Positions 26,566 through 35,715 are shown, numbered from the stretch's first letter. The stretch is DNA of 64,000 bases from Blautia sp. An81 (GCF_002161285.1 NZ_NFHH01000018.1:1-64000); one strand, 5' to 3'. Numbers and translations are program-made. The notes: a model not told the origin generated them from the letters alone.

Positions 26566-26583
26566 TTGATAAATATTTAACAA
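26566..26583 (-). promoter_or_regulatory. Rex-like operator at the adhE transcription start
   Basis: Minus strand TTGTTAAATATTTATCAA, an 18-nt near-palindrome matching the Rex consensus (TTGTTAA-N4-TTAACAA) at all but one position. It begins about 11 nt downstream of the -10 box, where a bound repressor would block transcription. Rex control of adhE by the NADH/NAD ratio is established in other clostridia. Confidence 0.72.
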
Positions 26584-26594
26584 GTGTTGAGACT

Positions 26595-26623
26595 ATTATA
26601 ATGCTTTGTTAAAAAAATGTCAA
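26595..26623 (-). promoter_or_regulatory. Consensus promoter of adhE
   Basis: Minus strand TTGACA (26618-26623), 17-nt spacer, TATAAT (26595-26600): perfect hexamers and spacing. The 5' leader would be about 90 nt. Confidence 0.9.
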
Positions 26624-26841
26624 TATATTACAGGAAAAAATTTTTCATTTGTCTGGTGATTTATGTACATTTATTTTACTATATTTTTTGGGAAAAATAA
26701 AGAAAAAAGATTGTTAAATATATAATTATCTGAAAATAAAGAATATAAGAAAACTAAATACAATTTATTGTTTTTAGTGTCTAAGATAGGCGGTAAATTT
26801 GATAAAAAAATATCAATATGGTCATATGTAAAATAATGAAT

Positions 26842-26901
26842 AAAAAAGAACGCCATAAAGAGCAGAAACGAAAGGGCTGTTCATCTTTGCTCTTTACAGC
26901 G
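26842..26901 (-). terminator. Terminator of typA
   Basis: On the minus strand cgctgtaaagagca pairs with tgctctttatggcg (two non-Watson-Crick pairs) around a long loop, followed by ttctttttta. Confidence 0.65.
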
Positions 26902-26928
26902 AACTATTTCTATTACTAGATAAGATAA

Positions 26929-28758
26929 TTATTTTTTCATATTCTGTCTTTTCCGCAGGCGGGAGTCCAGGATTTTTTTACGGATTCGCAGAGACTCAGG
27001 AGTGACTTCCAGCAGCTCATCTGTATCGATAAATTCCAGAGCCTGTTCCAGACTGAGGATTCTTGGCGGGGTCAGCTTCAAGGCTTCGTCTGCGGAGGAA
27101 GAACGGGTATTGGTAAGATGCTTGGTCTTACATACATTCAGTTCAATATCCTCGGTTTTTCCACTCTGCCCGATGACCATACCGCTGTATACTTTTTCGC
27201 CTGGGCCAATAAAGAGAGTACCTCTGTCCTGGGCAGAGAAAAGGCCGTAGGTTACTGCTTCCCCTGTTTCAAAAGCAATGAGTGAGCCCTGTTTGCGATA
27301 CTGCATATCGCCTTTATAGGGGGCATAGCCGTCAAATGCAGTGTTCAGGATTCCGGTGCCTTTGGTGGAAGTGAGGAAATCCCCACGGAAACCGATAAGA
27401 CCACGGGAAGGAATGTGAAATTCTAGACGAGTGGTTCCGTCACTGGCAGGACTCATGCCCTGGAGTTCTCCTTTTCTCTCACTGAGTTTCTGGATCACGG
27501 TCCCTGAAAATTCTTCAGGAACATCTACATAAGCAATTTCCATTGGCTCCAGCTTTCTTCCACGTTCGTCTTCCTTATAAATGACTTCTGCTTTGCTTAC
27601 TGCAAATTCATAGCCCTCACGTCTCATGTTCTCGATAAGAACAGAGAGATGGAGCTCGCCTCTTCCGGAGACCTTGAAACAGTCAGTGCTGTCTGTATCC
27701 TCTACCCGGAGACTTACATCTGTATTCAGCTCCCGCATAAGACGCTCTCTCAGATGACGGGAGGTGACGAATTTTCCTTCCTGCCCGGCAAAGGGACTGT
27801 CATTTACCAGAAAATTCATAGAAATAGTAGGCTCAGAAATCTTCTGGAAAGGAATTGGATCTGGATTTTCCGGAGAACAAAGGGTGTCTCCGATGTGGAT
27901 ATCTGCAATACCGGAAATGGCTACAATAGAGCCGATACCTGCCTCTTTAACCTCTACTTTATTAAGTCCATCAAATTCATAGAGTTTGCTGATCTTTACT
28001 TTTTTCATCTTGTCCGGGTCGTGGTGGTTGCAGAGCATGACCTCCTGATTAACGCTGATAGTCCCGTTTTCCACTTTTCCGACGCCGATACGGCCCACAT
28101 ACTCGTTGTAGTCAATGGTACTGATCAGAACCTGTGTGGGAGCTTCAGGATCTCCTGTTGGAGCAGGGATATACTTCAATATGGTTTCAAAAAGGGGCTC
28201 CATGCTTTCTGGTGTATCAGCCAGGTCAAGGACAGCGTGGCCGGTCTTTGCTGAAGCGTACAGGAAAGGACAGTCAAGCTGCTCGTCAGATGCATCAAGG
28301 TCCATAAGAAGTTCCAGAACCTCGTCAATGACTTCGCTGGGCCGGGCTTCTGGCCGGTCAATTTTATTGATACATACAATTACATGAAGATCCAGATCCA
28401 GAGCTTTTTTCAGAACAAACTTTGTCTGAGGCATGGCGCCTTCGAAGGCGTCTACCAGAAGGATAACGCCGTCTACCATTTTGAGCACTCGCTCGACTTC
28501 GCCGCCGAAGTCTGCATGGCCTGGGGTATCGATAATGTTTATTTTGGTTCCTTTATAGTGTACGGCTGTGTTCTTGGAAAGGATAGTGATTCCTCTTTCA
28601 CGTTCCAGATCATTGGAGTCCATGACTCTTTCCTGAACCTCCTGGTTTTCCCGGAAAACGCCGCTTTGCCGGAGAAGCTGGTCTACCAGAGTAGTTTTTC
28701 CGTGGTCAACATGGGCGATGATCGCTACGTTGCGAATATCTTCTCTTGTTGTTTTCAT
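26929..28758 (-). CDS. typA: Ribosome-associated GTPase TypA/BipA
   Basis: Translational GTPase that helps ribosome assembly and stress growth, 609 aa. The G domain has [10 protein letters not shown] (G1), RGITI (G2), [12 protein letters not shown] (G3) and NKID (G4); domains II, III and V and the TypA-specific C-terminal domain follow ([19 protein letters not shown]; ending in a basic KRQNMKK tail). The ATG at 28758 gives the family's usual [10 protein letters not shown] start; an in-frame TTG at 28767 is also close to the agagg site, so the start is slightly uncertain. It is transcribed divergently from the SSB-like gene. Confidence 0.95.
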   Translation of the reverse strand: MKTTREDIRNVAIIAHVDHGKTTLVDQLLRQSGVFRENQEVQERVMDSNDLERERGITILSKNTAVHYKGTKINIIDTPGHADFGGEVERVLKMVDGVILLVDAFEGAMPQTKFVLKKALDLDLHVIVCINKIDRPEARPSEVIDEVLELLMDLDASDEQLDCPFLYASAKTGHAVLDLADTPESMEPLFETILKYIPAPTGDPEAPTQVLISTIDYNEYVGRIGVGKVENGTISVNQEVMLCNHHDPDKMKKVKISKLYEFDGLNKVEVKEAGIGSIVAISGIADIHIGDTLCSPENPDPIPFQKISEPTISMNFLVNDSPFAGQEGKFVTSRHLRERLMRELNTDVSLRVEDTDSTDCFKVSGRGELHLSVLIENMRREGYEFAVSKAEVIYKEDERGRKLEPMEIAYVDVPEEFSGTVIQKLSERKGELQGMSPASDGTTRLEFHIPSRGLIGFRGDFLTSTKGTGILNTAFDGYAPYKGDMQYRKQGSLIAFETGEAVTYGLFSAQDRGTLFIGPGEKVYSGMVIGQSGKTEDIELNVCKTKHLTNTRSSSADEALKLTPPRILSLEQALEFIDTDELLEVTPESLRIRKKILDSRLRKRQNMKK

Positions 28759-28981
28759 ATATGACAATAACCTCTTTTCTTATTAAATAGGGTTTTTCCC
28801 TTAAAATCCGGAAATTATTCTATCATACTTAAATATAAGTATCAATAGAGGAATCGCCGGAAAATACAGTGTAAAGAAATAGAAGGAATGTGAAAAAATA
28901 AAAATAGTTGTTCTAAAAATCTGTTTCCCTGAATAAACATGATATAGACAAGATACCAGAAAGAGGAAGGGGAAATAAATC

Positions 28982-29608
28982 ATGGCAGATAAAATAATTG
29001 AAAACAATCAGGTGTCCATTATGGGCAAAATCGCATCCAGTTTTACCTTTAGTCATCAAGTATTCGGCGAGGGGTTCTACCTGGTGGATATTCTGGTAAA
29101 AAGGCTCAGTGATTCAGAGGACAGGATTCCGCTTATGGTCTCTGAGCGCCTGGTGGATGTAACCCAGGATTATGAAGGAGAGTATATTATGGTACAGGGA
29201 CAGTTTCGTTCCTACAACCGGCACGAGGAAAAGAAAAACCGGCTGGTGCTCTCAGTATTTGTAAGGGAACTTTCTTTTGTAGAGGAAGCAGATGATTCTA
29301 TAAAGACGAATCAGATATTCCTGGATGGCTATATCTGTAAACCTCCTGTTTATCGAAAAACGCCTCTGGGAAGAGAAATTGCGGATCTGCTCCTGGCAGT
29401 AAACCGTCCCTATGGAAAATCAGATTACATACCCTGTATATGCTGGGGGAGAAACGCCCGCTATGCATCGGCCTTTGAAGTAGGAGGCCATGTGCTGCTG
29501 TGGGGAAGGATCCAAAGCAGGGAATATATTAAGAAGCTGGGAGAAAATGAGACAGAGAAGAGGACTGCCTACGAAGTATCTGTGAGCAAACTGGAGTATG
29601 CAGACTGA
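28982..29608 (+). CDS. Single-stranded-DNA-binding-like protein with two OB folds
   Basis: 208 aa. Two consecutive OB-fold-like halves are visible: residues 10-100 (VSIMGKIASSFTFSHQVFGE ... YIMVQGQFRSYN ... LSVFVRELSFVE) and 109-205 (IFLDGYICKPPVYRKTPLGR ... YIPCICWGRNAR ... VLLWGRIQSREY ... YEVSVSKLEY). The second half keeps the SSB-type pattern, with PCICWGRNA in the place of the usual VVxWg. There is no acidic C-terminal tail of the DDDIPF type that recruits repair proteins, so it is unlikely to be the main replicative SSB. ATG with gaaggggaaa upstream. Stand-alone gene with its own terminator. Confidence 0.75.
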   Translation: MADKIIENNQVSIMGKIASSFTFSHQVFGEGFYLVDILVKRLSDSEDRIPLMVSERLVDVTQDYEGEYIMVQGQFRSYNRHEEKKNRLVLSVFVRELSFVEEADDSIKTNQIFLDGYICKPPVYRKTPLGREIADLLLAVNRPYGKSDYIPCICWGRNARYASAFEVGGHVLLWGRIQSREYIKKLGENETEKRTAYEVSVSKLEYAD

Positions 29609-29635
29609 CTGCATACCTGGCTGCAGGCAGTTTTT
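29609..29635 (+). terminator. Terminator after the SSB-like gene
   Basis: actgcatacctg pairs with cagg-cagt (bulged), followed by ttttt. It overlaps the end of the gene. Confidence 0.6.
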
Positions 29636-29647
29636 GCTGTTGTTTTA

Positions 29648-29676
29648 TTGCAATATTTTTACAGGTGTAGTAATAT
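29648..29676 (+). promoter_or_regulatory. Promoter of the adenosyltransferase-dapA-dapB group
   Basis: ttgcaa (29648-29653), 17-nt spacer, taatat (29671-29676), 60 nt before the adenosyltransferase start. Confidence 0.6.
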
Positions 29677-29735
29677 ATACACAACTCTTAATTTAATTGA
29701 AACCGAAAAAGGCAGTCTGTAAGAGGTGTATTATT

Positions 29736-30224
29736 ATGGAACAAAGAGGATTGACACAGATTTACTGCGGCCCGGGAAAAGGAAAAACAAGTGTGGCAAT
29801 AGGGCAGGCAGTCAGAGCTGTCGGGCATGGAAAGAGGGCTATAGTGATCCAGTTTTTAAAAGGAAAAGCAACCACTCAGCTGGATTATCTCTCTGTGCTG
29901 GAGCCGGATATCCGTCTGTTCAGATTCGAGAAAAAGGATAAGTATTATGAAGATCTGACAGAAGAAGAAAAGCAGGAGGAGAACGCGAATATCCGCAACG
30001 GATTAAATTTTGCCAGAAAAGTGCTGATTACCGAAGAATGCGAAATGCTGATATTGGATGAAATCCTCTGCGCCTTGGAACTGGGAATTGTTTCGGAAGA
30101 AGAGGTGAAAGGGCTGATCGAAGCAAAAGATGATGAGACAGAGCTGATTTTGACCGGTACTATGGTCACAGAAGCTTTGAAGGAGGCAGCAGACAGAGTG
30201 GTCTCCCTGGAAATTGTCAAATAG
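29736..30224 (+). CDS. Corrinoid (cob(I)yrinic acid a,c-diamide) adenosyltransferase, CobO/BtuR type
   Basis: Transfers the adenosyl group of ATP to a cobalt corrinoid, making the B12 coenzyme form. 162 aa, with the P-loop GPGKGKTS at residues 12-19 and the family segments RAIVIQFLKGKATTQLDYL and LILDEILCALELGIV (Walker B at about 107). The ATG at 29736 follows agaggtg at 8-nt spacing; an in-frame ATG at 29697 adds 13 residues without a good site. No other cobalamin genes adjoin, so it may serve salvage. dapA starts 49 nt downstream with no terminator between. Confidence 0.88.
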   Translation: MEQRGLTQIYCGPGKGKTSVAIGQAVRAVGHGKRAIVIQFLKGKATTQLDYLSVLEPDIRLFRFEKKDKYYEDLTEEEKQEENANIRNGLNFARKVLITEECEMLILDEILCALELGIVSEEEVKGLIEAKDDETELILTGTMVTEALKEAADRVVSLEIVK

Positions 30225-30273
30225 CTTTGAACACAGTTGAAAACATAAGAGAACAGCAGAAGGAGGAAGAGGT

Positions 30274-31164
30274 ATGTCTATTTTTAAAGGCGCAGGTGTA
30301 GCAATTGTAACACCGATGAAGGAAAATGGGGATGTAAATTTCGAAAAACTCGGAGAAATCCTGGAAGAGCAGATAGCAGAGGGAACCGATGCAGTCATTA
30401 TCTGCGGGACAACAGGAGAATCATCCACACTTTCCCATGAGGAACATATGGAGACGATCAAGTATACCATTGATAAAGTAAATAAAAGAATTCCCGTGGT
30501 GGCAGGTACAGGCTCCAATTGTACAGAAACAGCCATTATGATGTCTCAGGAAGCAGAAAAGATGGGGGCAGACGGCCTTCTGCTTGTCAGCCCATATTAT
30601 AACAAAGCTACACAGAAAGGGCTTATTGCTCATTATACAGCCATAGCAGAGTCTGTAAAGCTTCCGATCATCCTGTATAATATTGCGGGACGTACCGGCA
30701 TTAATATTGAACCTAAGACTTTGCTTTACCTGGCAGAAAATGTAGAGAATATTGTGGCAGTAAAAGAAGCCTCCGGAAATATTTCTCAGATTGCGGATAT
30801 TGCTGCTATGACAAAGGGAAAACTGGATATCTATTCTGGAAATGACGACCAGATCACACCGATCATGGCTCTGGGAGGAGCCGGAGTTATTTCTGTTCTG
30901 TCAAATATTGCTCCCAGATATACCCATGACCTTGTTATGAATTATCTGGAAGGAAATGTTCAGAAGAGCTGTGAAATGCAGTTGAAAGCACTGCCTCTGG
31001 TCCGGGCGCTGTTTTCTGAGGTAAATCCTATACCTGTAAAGGCAGCCATGAATCTCATGGGAAAAGAGGTAGGACCTCTTCGTATGCCGCTTACAGAAAT
31101 GGAAGAAGGCCATAAAGAAGCATTAAAGCAGGCTATGATTGATTTTGGACTGAAACTTGCTTAA
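30274..31164 (+). CDS. dapA: 4-hydroxy-tetrahydrodipicolinate synthase
   Basis: First committed step of lysine/diaminopimelate synthesis: condenses pyruvate with aspartate semialdehyde. 296 aa, normal. The (beta/alpha)8 signatures are GTTGESSTLSHEE (about 48-60), YYNKATQKGL, and the Schiff-base lysine K164 in VAVKEASGN. ATG with an aaggagg site. dapB follows after 38 nt, so the pair is one unit feeding peptidoglycan cross-link synthesis. Confidence 0.96.
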   Translation: MSIFKGAGVAIVTPMKENGDVNFEKLGEILEEQIAEGTDAVIICGTTGESSTLSHEEHMETIKYTIDKVNKRIPVVAGTGSNCTETAIMMSQEAEKMGADGLLLVSPYYNKATQKGLIAHYTAIAESVKLPIILYNIAGRTGINIEPKTLLYLAENVENIVAVKEASGNISQIADIAAMTKGKLDIYSGNDDQITPIMALGGAGVISVLSNIAPRYTHDLVMNYLEGNVQKSCEMQLKALPLVRALFSEVNPIPVKAAMNLMGKEVGPLRMPLTEMEEGHKEALKQAMIDFGLKLA

Positions 31165-31202
31165 GTATAAGCAGATGAGATACGGAAGAAAAGAGGAAAA
31201 AA

Positions 31203-31967
31203 ATGGTCAGAATTATTATGAACGGCTGCAATGGACATATGGGCCAGGTAATCGCCGGATTGGTTGCCCAGGACCCGGAAACGGAGCTGGCAGCCGGAAT
31301 TGATCTGGAAGATAAAGGATTATATGCATGTCCAGTATTCACAGATATTGAAAAATGTGATGTGCCGGCAGATGTTATGATTGATTTTTCATCAGCAAAG
31401 GCTACAGATGGAGTTTTGGAATACTGCAGAAGCAGAAAGCTGCCTCTGGTACTTTGTACTACAGGTCTGTCTCAGGAGCAGCTCCAGAAGACTCAAGAGG
31501 CAGCAAAAGAGACGGCAGTGCTCCGCTCTGCCAATATGTCTCTGGGAATCAATACGCTGCTGAAATTAATACAGGAAGCGGCAAAGGTCCTTGCTACGGC
31601 AGGATTTGATATGGAGATTGTAGAACGTCATCATAATCTGAAAGTGGATGCTCCAAGTGGAACAGCTCTTGCCCTGGCAGATAGTCTTAATGAGGCTATG
31701 GACAACCAGTACCATTATGTCTATGACAGAAGCCAGAAGAGAGAAAAAAGAGACGAAAAAGAGATTGGTATCTCTGCTGTGCGGGGAGGAACCATTGTGG
31801 GTGACCACGAGGTAATCTTTGCAGGTCCTGATGAAGTTATTGAATTTAAACATACTGCTTATTCAAAGACAGTGTTTGCAAAAGGCGCCGTAGAAGCGGC
31901 CAAGTTTTTGAAAGGCAGACCGGCGGGAATGTATAATATGAGCCATGTAATTGATGAAGAAAAATAA
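31203..31967 (+). CDS. dapB: 4-hydroxy-tetrahydrodipicolinate reductase
   Basis: Second step of the diaminopimelate pathway, reducing the DapA product with NAD(P)H. 254 aa. The N-terminal nucleotide-binding loop is GCNGHMGQV (residues 7-15). The catalytic and substrate loop is VERHHNLKVDAPSGTALALA (about 141-160), with the paired histidines and the lysine of the family. ATG follows agaggaaaaa closely. A terminator comes right after the stop, ending the adenosyltransferase-dapA-dapB run. Confidence 0.95.
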   Translation: MVRIIMNGCNGHMGQVIAGLVAQDPETELAAGIDLEDKGLYACPVFTDIEKCDVPADVMIDFSSAKATDGVLEYCRSRKLPLVLCTTGLSQEQLQKTQEAAKETAVLRSANMSLGINTLLKLIQEAAKVLATAGFDMEIVERHHNLKVDAPSGTALALADSLNEAMDNQYHYVYDRSQKREKRDEKEIGISAVRGGTIVGDHEVIFAGPDEVIEFKHTAYSKTVFAKGAVEAAKFLKGRPAGMYNMSHVIDEEK

Positions 31968-31973
31968 AAAAAC

Positions 31974-32022
31974 AGAGCCGTGTCTTTTAGCATATTTTGC
32001 TAAAGGCATTGGCTCTCTTTTT
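31974..32022 (+). terminator. Terminator after dapB
   Basis: agagcc...tttagca pairs with tgctaaa...ggctct, followed by ctttttg. Confidence 0.85.
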
Positions 32023-32084
32023 GTATAAAAAGACAGATAGATGCACATATTAACAGCAGACCAAATAGAAAAGGAGAAATCAGT

Positions 32085-32354
32085 ATGAAAGCCAAAGATA
32101 TAAAGAAATTTGTCCTGTGTCTGCTGGCTGCGGTAATCCTCACAGGAGGCACTGCCTGCGGAAATGATAATAATGCAGATAACAAGGAAGGGACCGTTGC
32201 AGAGGATTCAATGAAAGATGACGGTGTGGCCGGGGACGCAGGAGAGGCTCTGAAAGACGGGGCTGAAAACCTGGGAGACGATATCGAAGACGGTGTGGAA
32301 AGGGCAGGAGATTCCATAAAAGATAACGCTGAGAACGCCACAGAGAACAGATAG
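32085..32354 (+). CDS. Small lipoprotein with three 11-residue repeats
   Basis: 89 aa. Signal peptide 1-24 with lipobox GGTAC (C25), then an acidic linker. Residues 53-85 are three tandem 11-mers: GEALKDGAENL, GDDIEDGVERA, GDSIKDNAENA. They share G-x-x-(L/I)-x-(D)-(G/N)-(A/V)-E-(N/R)-(L/A), which gives an amphipathic helix. This is the repeat length of LEA-type and apolipoprotein-like helices that bind membranes or protect dry surfaces. Own ribosome site (aaaggaga) and own perfect terminator, so it is a single-gene unit. Function unknown; envelope protection in stationary phase is a guess helped by hpf next door. Confidence 0.7.
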   Translation: MKAKDIKKFVLCLLAAVILTGGTACGNDNNADNKEGTVAEDSMKDDGVAGDAGEALKDGAENLGDDIEDGVERAGDSIKDNAENATENR

Positions 32355-32361
32355 AATTTTT

Positions 32362-32411
32362 GGTAACAGTTCAGCTTTGTGAATGGCGCAGGCTGAACTG
32401 TTACAATTTTT
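32362..32411 (+). terminator. Terminator after the small lipoprotein gene
   Basis: ggtaacagttcagc pairs with gctgaactgttac (13 bp perfect), followed by aattttt. Confidence 0.82.
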
Positions 32412-32508
32412 GAAATCAGAGAAAACGCTAAAATTTGTCTGTATTCTCCACACAATTTTAGAGCTGTGTTACTATACATAGAAATCCCTTAAAATTTTCT
32501 AAAAACAG

Positions 32509-32537
32509 TTGAACTGGAAATATGATATTGGTATAAT
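32509..32537 (+). promoter_or_regulatory. Promoter of hpf
   Basis: ttgaac (32509-32514), 17-nt spacer, tataat (32532-32537). Confidence 0.75.
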
Positions 32538-32592
32538 AATGTTACATTACAAGAAAAACTCTTGTAAAATACACGTAAAGGGGTTGGACATA

Positions 32593-33126
32593 ATGAAGTT
32601 TGTAATTAGCGGAAAGAATATTGATGTTACAGAGGGCCTGAGAAAAGCAGTAGAGGATAAACTTGGAAAGCTGGAAAGATACTTCACGTCTGACACAGAG
32701 GTTATTGTCACACTAAGTGTGGAGAAAGAGCGGCAGAAGATTGAGGTGACTATTCCTGTGAAAGGAAATATCATCCGTTCCGAGCAGGTCAGCAGCGACA
32801 TGTATGTCTCCATTGACTTGGTGGAGGAGATTATTGAAAGACAGCTGAGAAAGTACAAAAATAAGATTATCGATAAAAAGCAGAGCGGTACAGGTTTTCA
32901 GCCTGAATTTGTGGAGCATGATTACGAAGATGATACTAACGAGATCAAGATCATCCGCACGAAAAAATTCGGGTTCAAACCAATGTATCCTGAGGATGCA
33001 TGCGTACAGATGGAATTGCTGGGCCACAACTTCTTCGTATTTTTAAATGCAGAAACAGAAGAAGTAAATGTGGTTTACAAAAGAAAAGGAAATACTTATG
33101 GACTGATCGAGCCGGATTTCGGCTGA
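32593..33126 (+). CDS. hpf: Long-form ribosome hibernation promoting factor
   Basis: Binds the 30S subunit and pairs two 70S ribosomes into inactive 100S dimers when growth slows. 177 aa, the long form. The N-terminal S30AE domain is residues 1-100 (MKFVISGKNIDVTEGLRKAV ... DMYVSIDLVEEIIERQLRKY) and the C-terminal dimerisation domain is 122-177 (IRTKKFGFKPMYPEDACVQM ... NVVYKRKGNTYGLIEPDFG). The ATG at 32593 follows aaagggg at 8-nt spacing; an in-frame ATG at 32509 overlaps the promoter and is rejected. Own promoter and terminator. Confidence 0.95.
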   Translation: MKFVISGKNIDVTEGLRKAVEDKLGKLERYFTSDTEVIVTLSVEKERQKIEVTIPVKGNIIRSEQVSSDMYVSIDLVEEIIERQLRKYKNKIIDKKQSGTGFQPEFVEHDYEDDTNEIKIIRTKKFGFKPMYPEDACVQMELLGHNFFVFLNAETEEVNVVYKRKGNTYGLIEPDFG

Positions 33127-33151
33127 TTACAGCAGTTGGATGAAAGTCATG

Positions 33152-33197
33152 AGGAGTCTCTCCGTAAAGCGGAATGCTTTGGGAGGGACTCCTTTTT
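33152..33197 (+). terminator. Terminator after hpf
   Basis: aggagtctctcc pairs with gggagggactcct, followed by ttttt. Confidence 0.82.
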
Positions 33198-33316
33198 GCG
33201 TGTGAAAGATAAGCAAAAAATTGTTCAAAAAGCCCTAAAAATACTTCTTTCTTTTCTGTAAAAGGAAAGGTAGAATAACAATTAGTAAAACACATCGTGC
33301 AAAAGGAGGAGAATTT

Positions 33317-35584
33317 ATGCGAAATGTGATTAACCTGAACCAGGACTGGAAGTTTATTCAGCAGGATGCAGGGCTTCCTGAGAGCCTGCCGGCAGACTGG
33401 CAGACCGTACAGCTGCCCCATTCCTGGAATGCCATTGACGGACAGGACGGAAATGGTTCATACGACAGAGGAAGATATTGGTATGCGAAGACTTTCGAGA
33501 CACCGAAACAGCCTCTGGCAGGAGGAAAGGTATATGTAGAAGTTCTGGCAGCAGGCCAGCAGGCTACTGTATACGTAAACGGTACTGAAGTGACCTACCA
33601 TGAAGGGGGATATTCTATTTTCCGTGCAGATATCACTTCTCTCTGCAAAGAAGAAGGAGAAAACCTCCTGGTAATTGCCTGCAGCAATGAATACAAAGAC
33701 AGCGTATATCCTCAGTCAGCAGACTTTACTTTCTACGGCGGACTTTACAGAGGCGTGAATCTGATCAGTGTGCCGGATGCTCATTTTGATCTGGAATATT
33801 ATGGAGGTCCGGGTATCCAGGTAACACCAAAGCCATGTGACTGCGGCGGCGCAGCCTTTGAAATTACTTCATATGTGAAAAATATCGACGAAAACTTTAC
33901 TGTACTGTATTCCATTACAGATGCTGAAGGCAAGGAAGTTGCCAGCGGCTGCCGTCTGGCTGACAGTACAGGAATCACTCTTTATGTACCTGATGCACAG
34001 AAATGGGAGATCGACAGCCCATATCTGTATACCGTAAAAGCAACTCTTCAGAGAAGAAACGAGGCATACGACGAGATTTCTGCAAAAGTCGGTGTTCGCA
34101 GCTTCTCCTGTGATCCAGATAAAGGATTTATCATTAACGGAAAAGAAACACCTCTTCGCGGTGTAAGCCGTCATCAGGACATGCTTTACAAAGGAAATGC
34201 CCTGACAAGAGAAGATCATTACAGAGATGCAGCGCTGATCAAAGAGCTGGGAGCTAATACAATCCGTCTGGCTCATTATCAGCATTCTCAGGATTTCTAT
34301 GACGCCTGCGACGAAATGGGATTTGTAGTATGGGCTGAGATTCCTTTCATCAGTGTGTTCAATAAAGATCCGGAGGCTCATCAGAACTGCATCAGCCAGT
34401 TAAAAGAGCTGATCATCCAGAATTATAACCATCCTTCTATCTGCTTCTGGGGCATCTCCAATGAGATCCTTATCGGCGGTATTTCCGAGAAGCTGGTGGA
34501 AAATCATAAAGAACTGAACGCTCTGGCAAAAGAGCTGGATCCAACCCGCCTCACAACCATTGCACATGTAACCATGACTCCGGTAGAAAGCCCAATGCAT
34601 GGCATCACCGATGTAGAGAGCTACAATCACTACTTTGGCTGGTACGGCGGAAAGATGGAAGACAACGGCCCATGGTTTGATAACTTCCATAAGGTTCACC
34701 CGGACATCTGTGTAGGTGTTTCTGAATACGGCTGTGAAGGCATTATCACCTACCACGGACCAAATCCTGCATGCAAGGATTACAGTGAAGAATATCAGGC
34801 ACTGTACCATGAGCATATGGCAAAAGTTCTGGACGAGCGTCCATGGCTCTGGTCCAGCCATGTATGGAACATGTTCGATTTCGGCTGTGCTGCAAGAAAC
34901 GAAGGCGGCGTGGCAGGACGTAACAACAAGGGTCTGATGACTATTGACAGAAAGACCAAGAAAGACAGCTACTATATTTATAAAGCATACTGGAACAAAG
35001 AGCCTATGGTTCATCTCTGCGGCAAACGTTACGCTCAGAGAGCCGGAGAAACTACTCAGATCCGGGTTTATTCTAATCTTCCTACAGTTACTCTGTATCT
35101 TAATGGAGAAAAAGTGGGAGAGCAGACCGCAGAGAAGGTATTCGTATTTGACGTAGCTCTGGCAGATGGATTTAACACCATCGTGGCGGAAGCCGGAGAC
35201 CTGAAAGATACCATGACTCTTGAAAAAGTAGAGAAAGAGCCTTCTATCTATGTGCTTCCGGAAGTTAACGAGAGAGCAGAAGGTGTTGCCAACTGGTTTA
35301 AAGCGGTGGGAGATCTGGACTTAAAGGCGCCTATGGAATTCCCGGAGGGAATGTACAGCATCAAAGATACCATGGAAGAGCTGGCAAAAAATGAAGAAGC
35401 TGTCAAAATTGCTGCTACTGCCTTCAAACTGACCATGAACATGACTGTTAAGCCGGGAGAAGGTATGTGGGATATGATGAAATCTATGACTCTGGAAAAA
35501 GTAGGAGAGATGGCTGGTTCCCTTGCTCCAGAAGGATTTATGGAAAGCATTAATGCTCAGCTGAATAAGATTAAAAAAGATTAA
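33317..35584 (+). CDS. Glycoside hydrolase family 2 (beta-galactosidase/beta-glucuronidase class)
   Basis: Retaining exo-glycosidase, 755 aa, no signal peptide. The sugar-binding jelly roll (1-170: WNAIDGQDGNGSYDRGRYWY), Ig-like domain (175-270) and TIM barrel (about 275-570) are in family order. The barrel has LRGVSRHQDML, acid/base E383 in WGISNEI and nucleophile E470 in VSEYGCEG. A second Ig-like domain (about 570-645) follows. The last ~105 residues (650-755) are helical (ANWFKAVGDLDLKAP; MEELAKNEEAVKIAATAFKL; ESINAQLNKIKKD) and I do not recognise them. Substrate cannot be told: the glucuronidase NKG signature was not identified. Single gene between terminators, with a good aaaggagg site. 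Confidence 0.88.
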   Translation: MRNVINLNQDWKFIQQDAGLPESLPADWQTVQLPHSWNAIDGQDGNGSYDRGRYWYAKTFETPKQPLAGGKVYVEVLAAGQQATVYVNGTEVTYHEGGYSIFRADITSLCKEEGENLLVIACSNEYKDSVYPQSADFTFYGGLYRGVNLISVPDAHFDLEYYGGPGIQVTPKPCDCGGAAFEITSYVKNIDENFTVLYSITDAEGKEVASGCRLADSTGITLYVPDAQKWEIDSPYLYTVKATLQRRNEAYDEISAKVGVRSFSCDPDKGFIINGKETPLRGVSRHQDMLYKGNALTREDHYRDAALIKELGANTIRLAHYQHSQDFYDACDEMGFVVWAEIPFISVFNKDPEAHQNCISQLKELIIQNYNHPSICFWGISNEILIGGISEKLVENHKELNALAKELDPTRLTTIAHVTMTPVESPMHGITDVESYNHYFGWYGGKMEDNGPWFDNFHKVHPDICVGVSEYGCEGIITYHGPNPACKDYSEEYQALYHEHMAKVLDERPWLWSSHVWNMFDFGCAARNEGGVAGRNNKGLMTIDRKTKKDSYYIYKAYWNKEPMVHLCGKRYAQRAGETTQIRVYSNLPTVTLYLNGEKVGEQTAEKVFVFDVALADGFNTIVAEAGDLKDTMTLEKVEKEPSIYVLPEVNERAEGVANWFKAVGDLDLKAPMEFPEGMYSIKDTMEELAKNEEAVKIAATAFKLTMNMTVKPGEGMWDMMKSMTLEKVGEMAGSLAPEGFMESINAQLNKIKKD

Positions 35585-35641
35585 ATAGTGAAAATACCTT
35601 TGCAAATTGTTCTGACGGGCAGTTTTTAAAGGGCATTCCTC

Positions 35642-35691
35642 CAGGGATATCTCAGCAGGATTATATAAATGCGGGGATATCCCTGTTTTTT
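35642..35691 (+). terminator. Terminator after the GH2 gene
   Basis: cagggatatc pairs with gatatccctg, followed by tttttta. Confidence 0.8.
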
Positions 35692-35715
35692 ATGGCTGTG
35701 AAAGGCTCTTTGTTC

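Larger units (their letters stand above)
26495..26928. other. adhE upstream region and typA 3' region
   Basis: Very A/T-rich. It holds, on the minus strand, the adhE promoter, a Rex-like site, a small leader stem (aacagaga / tctctgtt, 26539-26562) and the typA terminator (26842-26901). The part 26640-26840 shows no coding sequence. Confidence 0.6.
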
